Source of the DNA: Endozoicomonas sp. (ex Botrylloides leachii)
GTDB taxonomy: Bacteria > Pseudomonadota > Gammaproteobacteria > Pseudomonadales > Endozoicomonadaceae
NCBI GenBank assembly: GCA_028728195.1
Contig: JAQYUY010000087.1
Coordinates: forward strand, 1-45,554
Reading direction: 5' to 3'
DNA length: 45,554 nt
Part shown: positions 40,513-45,554 of the stretch, piece by piece
Layout: each line of letters starts with the position of its first letter
How positions within the stretch are numbered: the stretch's first letter is position 1
The notes under the pieces: generated by a model
Seen by the model: the letters and a program-made list of their open reading frames with translations, nothing else
What the model was told of the DNA's origin: nothing
Databases searched by the model: none
Translations under genes and position numbers: made by a program

Positions 40513-40668
40513 GCAAACTGCCCTCTTTTCCTATAGCGTTTTGGTAAGATCAATCAAAACAGTGATATTAGATCGTCGTATTCTTTTATCACCACTGCAT
40601 ACCTTAATCAGATGAAAGTATAGCTTGTTATGGCATCTGAACAATATAGCCTTTATTATTAGCTGTTG

Positions 40669-43600
40669 CTATGAATTGTACTTTATACGTACCGCATCGT
40701 CGCCCAACCATTGGCGTAAACTGAGTATCAACTCATCACTGGGATTAACTTTCCACTGATCACCTAATACAACATTGGCCGCGGCACCATCACCACAATA
40801 ATTAATCTGTATGGGTAAGTCGCCAGCATGCGTTTCAAGTAAAAAAGCTAGTCGGTCAGCAAAATCTTTTCCTACTGTGTGAATAGACAAATTAATAATC
40901 AGGCTGCGAGCATAATGACAACGCGCATTCATTAAGTTCATAACTTTTTTCGTTCTAACTTTTAAGTCGCTGGAATAATCATCATGGTTAACTTCTCCTT
41001 CCACCACTAAGACCGCATCTTTTTGAATCAGCGACTGGCAATCATTAAAAACATCAGCAAAAACAGCAATTTCTATCCGTGCCGTACGGTCATCAAGTGT
41101 AATAAAAGCCATTTTATCGCCACGTTTATTTTTCATGATGCGCATATTTACAACTAACCCGACTATGGTTTGAGTCTCATTTCGAGCAGCTTGTAAGTCT
41201 TTAATTCGATGGCGGATAAAGTGTTTAATCTCATCTTCGTAGGCATCTATCGGATGCCCCGTCAAGTAAAGCCCAAGGGTTTCTTTTTCTCCTTGAAGAC
41301 GAGCTTTATCTGGCCATGGGTGCACATCAGCATAGGCAGCATAAACCTCTTTTTTATCTGCTGGAACCAGCTCACCAAACAGGTCATTATGACCTGAACT
41401 AAAACTTTTACTGGCCTGTTCTGCGGCTTTGACTGCTTCTTCTTGACTGGCTTCCAATACCGCTCTATTTCTACCTAACTGCCCATGAGATGCCTCAGGC
41501 CCCAATACATCAACTGCACCTGAACGCACCAGTGCTTCTAACACGCGTTTATTTACTCGCTTTAAATCGACTCGCTGACAGAAATCAAAAATATCCGTGA
41601 AATTACCCCCTTCAGCACGTGCTTGAACAAAACTGTCAATAGGGCCTTCACCTAAGCCTTTAATAGCACCTAATCCATACACAATCTGCCCATCTTCATT
41701 AACGCCGAACATATACTTACCACTGTTAACGCTAGGCGGTAGTACTGTCAGCCCCATATTCCGACACTCTTCAATAAATATGACCACTTTATCCGTATTT
41801 TGCATATCAGAACTCATGACCGCAGCCATAAATTCTGCCGGATAGTGCGCTTTTAGCCACAACGTCTGATAGGAAACCAATGCATAAGCGGCAGAATGTG
41901 ACTTGTTAAAACCATATCCTGCAAATTTCTCTACCAGATCAAAAATCTTCATCGCTAATTCACCATCAATGCCATGGCGAATTGCGCCCTCTTCAAAGAT
42001 AGCGCGCTGCTTGGCCATTTCTTCAGGCTTTTTCTTACCCATGGCACGACGCAGCATATCAGCACCTCCAAGGGTATAACCTGCAAGTACTTGAGCAATT
42101 TGCATAACTTGTTCTTGGTATAGAATGATGCCGTAGGTGGGTTCAAGAATGGGCTTTAGAGACGCATGTTGGTATTGGGCATCCGGGTAAGAAACCTTTT
42201 CTCGTCCGTGCTTTCGGTTGATAAAATTATCTACCATGCCTGACTGTAACGGCCCAGGACGGAACAAAGCCACTAATGCGATAATATCTTCAAAACAATC
42301 AGGGAGTAAGCGTTTAATAAGATCTTTCATTCCGCGGGATTCCAGCTGGAATACGGCGGTAGTGTCTCCTTTTCTAAGGAGAGTAAATGCTTCTGGATTT
42401 GCAAGATCAATTTGCGCAATATCCAGAGGCTCTTTTCCTTCTTGTCGGCGACGGGGGTTAATCATTTTCAGCGCCCAGTCAATAATCGTTAAGGTGCGCA
42501 ACCCAAGAAAATCAAACTTAACCAGACCGGCAGCTTCTACGTCATTTTTATCAAACTGGGTAACAATACCTTCTCCATGTTCATCGCAGTAAAGCGGCGC
42601 AAAGTCGGTTAGTGTTGTCGGCGCAATAACTACTCCACCAGCATGTTTGCCTACGTTACGAGTTATTCCCTCCAGCTTCAGTGCCATTTCCCAGATTTCA
42701 TCGGCTTCTGTATCTTGTTTCAGAAAATCTTGAATCGTCTCTTCCTGTTCATAGGCTTTATTAAGCGTCATGCCTATTTCGAAAGGAATCATTTTTGAGA
42801 GTCGGTCAGCAAGACCATAAGATTTTCCTTGAATACGGGCGACATCCCGAACAACCGCTTTTGCTGCCATGGTTCCAAAGGTGATAATTTGTGATACTGC
42901 ATCGCGGCCGTAGGTTCGAGCAACGTAGTCGATGACTAGATCTCGGCCATCCATACAAAAGTCAACATCAAAATCAGGCATTGAAACCCGTTCAGGGTTC
43001 AGAAATCGTTCAAAAAGCAAATCGTATGCTATGGGGTCAAGGTCGGTAATTTTTTGTGCGTAAGCCACTAAAGAACCTGCACCAGAGCCTCGTCCAGGCC
43101 CCACAGGGATGCCATTTTTTTTTGCCCACTGAATAAAGTCCATGACGATCAAAAAGTAACCGGGAAACCCCATCGCTAAGATAGTATCTATTTCAAAATC
43201 TAGGCGTTCCCGATAAACCTTTTCCTTATCGGCATATGCTGGGTCGTTTTTATCGAGAATCTGCTCAAGCCGTTCCGATAAACCATCGTGAGAAAATTGA
43301 CGAAAAAAGACATCCATAGTCATACCATTGGGCACAGGGTATGCTGGAAGAAAAGGTTCCCCAAGACGGATATTAATATTGCAACGTTTGGCTATCTGAA
43401 CTGTATTTTCAATTGCTTCAGGAATATCCGCAAACAGTTCAAGCATATCCTCCTCAGATTTTAAATATTGTTCTTGCGAGTAACGGCGGCTACGCCGAGG
43501 GTCGTCTAACGTAACGCCCTCGCCAATACAAAAACGTGCTTCATGCGCTTCAAAGTCCTCTTTAGACAGAAACATAACATCATTGGTAGCAACAACCGGG

Positions 43601-44178
43601 CATTGATACGCATCGGCTAATTTCATTGCGCTGTGGAGATAGTCTTCATCTCCAGCTCGATTTGTTCTTTGTAGCTCGAGATAAAAACAATCAGGAAACG
43701 TTCTCATCCACTCTTTTAATGCATTTATGGCGGCTGTTTCATTGTTGGCTAATAATGCATGGCCAATATCACCTTCACGACCACCAGACAGTGCAATCAA
43801 CCCCGCTGACTTCTCTTTGATCCATTCACGCTTCACAATAGCTTTTCCGTGGTGTTGGTTTTCCAGAAAAGCTTGAGAGATCAGTTTAGTCAGGTTTCTA
43901 TAACCCGTTTCATTCATGCATAACAGTACCATACGGCTTGGTCCATGATCGTCATCAACTGGACTGACCCATATGTCCATGCCACAAATAGGCTTAAGCC
44001 CAGCTCCAATCATGCTGGTGTAAAATTTTACCAGCGAGCAAAAATTCGACTGGTCAGTAACAGCCACAGCAGGCATTCCTGCATTTGTCATCGTTTTTAT
44101 CAATGATTTAATGCGAACCAGTCCGTCGCTCAAGGAAAATTCGGAATGAAGCCTTAGATGAACAAACCGTACAGACAT
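40669..44178 (-). CDS. dnaE: DNA polymerase III alpha subunit
   Basis: 1169 residues (E. coli 1160). Replicative polymerase. N-terminal PHP domain (FVHLRLHSEFSLSDGLVRI), family C palm with catalytic aspartates in PDFDVDFCMDGRD (near residue 400), VGPGRGSGAGSLVAYA, the fingers region with KHAGGVVIAP, a helix-hairpin-helix region (CQRVDLKRVNKRVLEALVRSGAVD) and a C-terminal OB domain (IVGLVVNMRIMKNKRGDKMAFITLDD). ATG start matches MSxRFVHLRLHSEFS in the family. No immediate operon partner in this window. Confidence 0.98.
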   Translation of the reverse strand: MSVRFVHLRLHSEFSLSDGLVRIKSLIKTMTNAGMPAVAVTDQSNFCSLVKFYTSMIGAGLKPICGMDIWVSPVDDDHGPSRMVLLCMNETGYRNLTKLISQAFLENQHHGKAIVKREWIKEKSAGLIALSGGREGDIGHALLANNETAAINALKEWMRTFPDCFYLELQRTNRAGDEDYLHSAMKLADAYQCPVVATNDVMFLSKEDFEAHEARFCIGEGVTLDDPRRSRRYSQEQYLKSEEDMLELFADIPEAIENTVQIAKRCNINIRLGEPFLPAYPVPNGMTMDVFFRQFSHDGLSERLEQILDKNDPAYADKEKVYRERLDFEIDTILAMGFPGYFLIVMDFIQWAKKNGIPVGPGRGSGAGSLVAYAQKITDLDPIAYDLLFERFLNPERVSMPDFDVDFCMDGRDLVIDYVARTYGRDAVSQIITFGTMAAKAVVRDVARIQGKSYGLADRLSKMIPFEIGMTLNKAYEQEETIQDFLKQDTEADEIWEMALKLEGITRNVGKHAGGVVIAPTTLTDFAPLYCDEHGEGIVTQFDKNDVEAAGLVKFDFLGLRTLTIIDWALKMINPRRRQEGKEPLDIAQIDLANPEAFTLLRKGDTTAVFQLESRGMKDLIKRLLPDCFEDIIALVALFRPGPLQSGMVDNFINRKHGREKVSYPDAQYQHASLKPILEPTYGIILYQEQVMQIAQVLAGYTLGGADMLRRAMGKKKPEEMAKQRAIFEEGAIRHGIDGELAMKIFDLVEKFAGYGFNKSHSAAYALVSYQTLWLKAHYPAEFMAAVMSSDMQNTDKVVIFIEECRNMGLTVLPPSVNSGKYMFGVNEDGQIVYGLGAIKGLGEGPIDSFVQARAEGGNFTDIFDFCQRVDLKRVNKRVLEALVRSGAVDVLGPEASHGQLGRNRAVLEASQEEAVKAAEQASKSFSSGHNDLFGELVPADKKEVYAAYADVHPWPDKARLQGEKETLGLYLTGHPIDAYEDEIKHFIRHRIKDLQAARNETQTIVGLVVNMRIMKNKRGDKMAFITLDDRTARIEIAVFADVFNDCQSLIQKDAVLVVEGEVNHDDYSSDLKVRTKKVMNLMNARCHYARSLIINLSIHTVGKDFADRLAFLLETHAGDLPIQINYCGDGAAANVVLGDQWKVNPSDELILSLRQWLGDDAVRIKYNS

Positions 44179-44512
44179 GATGGGCTATCGTAAAAATGAT
44201 GGGGCTTTATTCTAACAGTCTGTCGAGCAGCTAATCCAGTCATCTAATCTGATACTTAGCACTGGATAATGGCCTTGTTGCAGGTAATCAGCAGCGCTGA
44301 CTTTATTCAAGTATACAAAATATCAAATCAGTTAATTATCTTTTAATTTCATATATTTACATAAAAAAACACACAAGTCGTGCTATACCTGATTATGTAG
44401 CATTGTAAAAAAACTGTGTGCAGCCAAACATACCGTAAGATATTACCTGTCATTGACTAGCTGCATACCACCTATCTAACTCATGACAGGATTGATGATA
44501 AAGAGGTTTATG
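44179..44512. other. Divergent dnaE/HU regulatory region
   Basis: 334 bp, AT-rich. No supported ORF. Promoters for dnaE (minus) and the HU gene (plus) should lie here. AAGAGG at 44501-44506 is the HU ribosome-binding site. Confidence 0.4.
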
Positions 44513-44794
44513 ATGAACAAAAAAAAATTGATCGAACAGGTTGCTTCCCTTTCTGGTTTCTCTACTCATGCAGCTGAGCGCACCGTGAATGCATTTATTC
44601 AGCAAACTCAGCGCACTTTATCACAAGGGGATAGTATACAACTGGTTGGTTTTGGTACTTTTTCTGTAGCAGAGCGCGCGGCTAGAAAAGGCCGTAACCC
44701 TCAAACAGGTCAGGAGGTTGGTATTCCTGCTTGTAAGCTTCCGCAGTTTAAAGCAGGAATTAAATTGAAAAATGCTGTAAATCACCAAGAATAG
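44513..44794 (+). CDS. HU-family nucleoid DNA-binding protein
   Basis: 93 residues. The HU/IHF fold is clear: MNKKKLIEQVASLSGFSTHAAERTVNAF, the beta-hairpin start GDSIQLVGFGTFSVAERAARKGRNPQTGQEV and the C-terminal helix FKAGIKLKNAV. The DNA-intercalating Pro is in GRNPQTG. I chose ATG 44513 (6 nt after AAGAGG); the adjacent ATG 44510 and a distant one at 44483 are less likely. It is closer to HU than to IHF, but does not look like the main hupA/B (shorter matches, QEVGIPACKLPQF), so it may be a second HU-like protein. Confidence 0.9.
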   Translation: MNKKKLIEQVASLSGFSTHAAERTVNAFIQQTQRTLSQGDSIQLVGFGTFSVAERAARKGRNPQTGQEVGIPACKLPQFKAGIKLKNAVNHQE

Positions 44795-45013
44795 CCATAA
44801 AACACGGCGGGATCAGGCAATACGTTAGTGTTTGTTACATTGAGCACGCTATTTTTTCAGGATATTTTATATTTTGTATCTGATTTTTCTTGTCCTTATC
44901 GTCTCAGCAGCATTTAATGTAGCTGGCTATATACAGAGAACTGTCCGCTGACCCAATTTACCGAGACCATAAATGATTACGCACACGTCAGAAAAATTGA
45001 CAGAATATCTGGG

Positions 45014-45343
45014 TTAACCCATTGCCTTTAAAATATTTAAGATCGCCCGTTTCTTTTTGAGATCGACTTGATGGAGACTGCGCATGATTTCATGGTCAAC
45101 ATCGGTATCACAAATTGTATCTGCTGGTTGAGCTAGATACTGGTTTCCTCTACCCGTAGCCAGCCACTCAAACGATACCCCTAGCACCTCAGACATTTTG
45201 CGCAGATTTTCCAAACTAGGACTACTCATCTTCGTTTCCCACTGAGCTAGTGCGCTACGGGAGATACCAATTAAATCAGCCAAAGCTTGCTGAGAAAGCT
45301 TTTTCCCTTTACGCGAGCGTAAAATCCGTATTGTCAGATCCAT
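45014..45343 (-). CDS. Cro/CI-type (XRE) helix-turn-helix transcriptional regulator
   Basis: 109 residues. N-terminal HTH_3 domain (MDLTIRILRSRKGKKLSQQALADLIGISRSALAQWETKMSSPSLENLRKMSEVLGVSFEWLATG), about residues 1-65, followed by ~44 residues with DADHEI-like polar helix and KKRAILNILKAMG. I chose ATG at 45341-45343, with GAGG 7 nt upstream, over an in-frame TTG eight codons earlier. Possible phage-type or housekeeping repressor; targets unknown. Autoregulation is common for this family. Confidence 0.82.
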   Translation of the reverse strand: MDLTIRILRSRKGKKLSQQALADLIGISRSALAQWETKMSSPSLENLRKMSEVLGVSFEWLATGRGNQYLAQPADTICDTDVDHEIMRSLHQVDLKKKRAILNILKAMG

Positions 45344-45463
45344 TCCTTTGCCTCGCAAAATCAACACCCATACTGCTTAAGCGTATAACCCATATCACAT
45401 ATTATCATCGGCAACGTTGTACTATCTCTGAATGATAGATCTTCTAAAAGCAATTGAATTTGT

Positions 45464-45493
45464 TAACTACGCTATTGCCCATCACGGTAGTTA
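45464..45493. promoter_or_regulatory. Inverted repeat upstream of the right-edge gene
   Basis: TAACTAC (45464-45470) and GTAGTTA (45487-45493), 7 bp with a 16-nt spacer, ending 20 bp before the predicted TTG start. It could be an operator or a leader hairpin, perhaps for the adjacent XRE regulator. Confidence 0.3.
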
Positions 45494-45513
45494 GAAAACA
45501 TGAGGGGTATAAT

Positions 45514-45554
45514 TTGAAAAAAACTATTGTATCGCTTGTTTTATCAGGAAAGGG
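45514..45554 (+). CDS. Start of a probable exported protein, cut by window edge
   Basis: A TTG at 45514-45516 with GAGGGG 7 nt upstream opens a frame MKKTIVSLVLSGKG to the window edge. Basic residues followed by a hydrophobic stretch look like the beginning of a signal peptide. Too short to identify. Confidence 0.4.
   Translation, partial: MKKTIVSLVLSGK

Overview
The window is ordinary bacterial chromosome, AT-rich by eye and gene-dense, from a gammaproteobacterium that probably lives with a eukaryotic host. The reasons are the gene order mreB-mreC-mreD-maf-rng-yhdP, the presence of SlyB, DinG, TrhO, a proteobacterial-type PurL (about 1300 residues) and class 2 PyrD, together with a Ysc-type type III secretion (T3SS) module and tandem autotransporter adhesins. 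A marine, Endozoicomonas-like or otherwise oceanospirillalean bacterium would fit, but that placement is inference.

Layout. 1-4.3 kb: two tandem minus-strand autotransporter-type surface proteins, the first cut by the window edge. 4.7-6.6 kb: a DUF4124 envelope protein and pyrD with a clear terminator. 6.8-9.0 kb: dinG. 9.0-10.1 kb: a decayed strip with a truncated IS982-like transposase, a perfect 12-bp hairpin and tRNA-Arg(CCT). 10.2-11.6 kb: a small FlgM-like protein and trhO. 11.8-20.6 kb: the cell-shape and envelope cluster mreBCD-maf-rng-yhdP on the minus strand. 21.2-24.5 kb: gatCAB, the amidotransferase for indirect tRNA aminoacylation, divergent from mreB. 24.7-27.0 kb: an alpha/beta hydrolase, an apparently frame-interrupted hypothetical gene and a SlyB-like lipoprotein. 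27.3-31.8 kb: purL and tadA.

32.0-39.3 kb is the most specialised part: a CesT-type secretion chaperone with its own terminator, then a tightly packed operon sctN-O-P-Q-R-S-T-U. This is the same order as yscN-U in Yersinia. It encodes the ATPase, stalk, needle-length ruler, cytoplasmic sorting-platform ring and inner-membrane export gate with its switch protein. The rest of the machine (SctV, C, D, J, K, L, W, needle, translocon, effectors) is not here and must be elsewhere if the system works. A well-placed internal Shine-Dalgarno and ATG inside sctQ predicts the separate short SctQ-C product known from related systems.

39.5-45.6 kb: a phytanoyl-CoA-type dioxygenase convergent with the T3SS operon, dnaE, an HU-family DNA-binding protein, a Cro/CI-type regulator, and the first codons of a further gene running off the right edge. 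I found no CRISPR array, prophage, toxin-antitoxin pair or recognisable defence system. Points most worth a second look are the internal sctQ start, the apparent AUC start of mreC, the one-base interruption at an A8 run near 25.8 kb, the terminator built into the chaperone stop codon, and the FlgM-like protein with no flagellar genes nearby.
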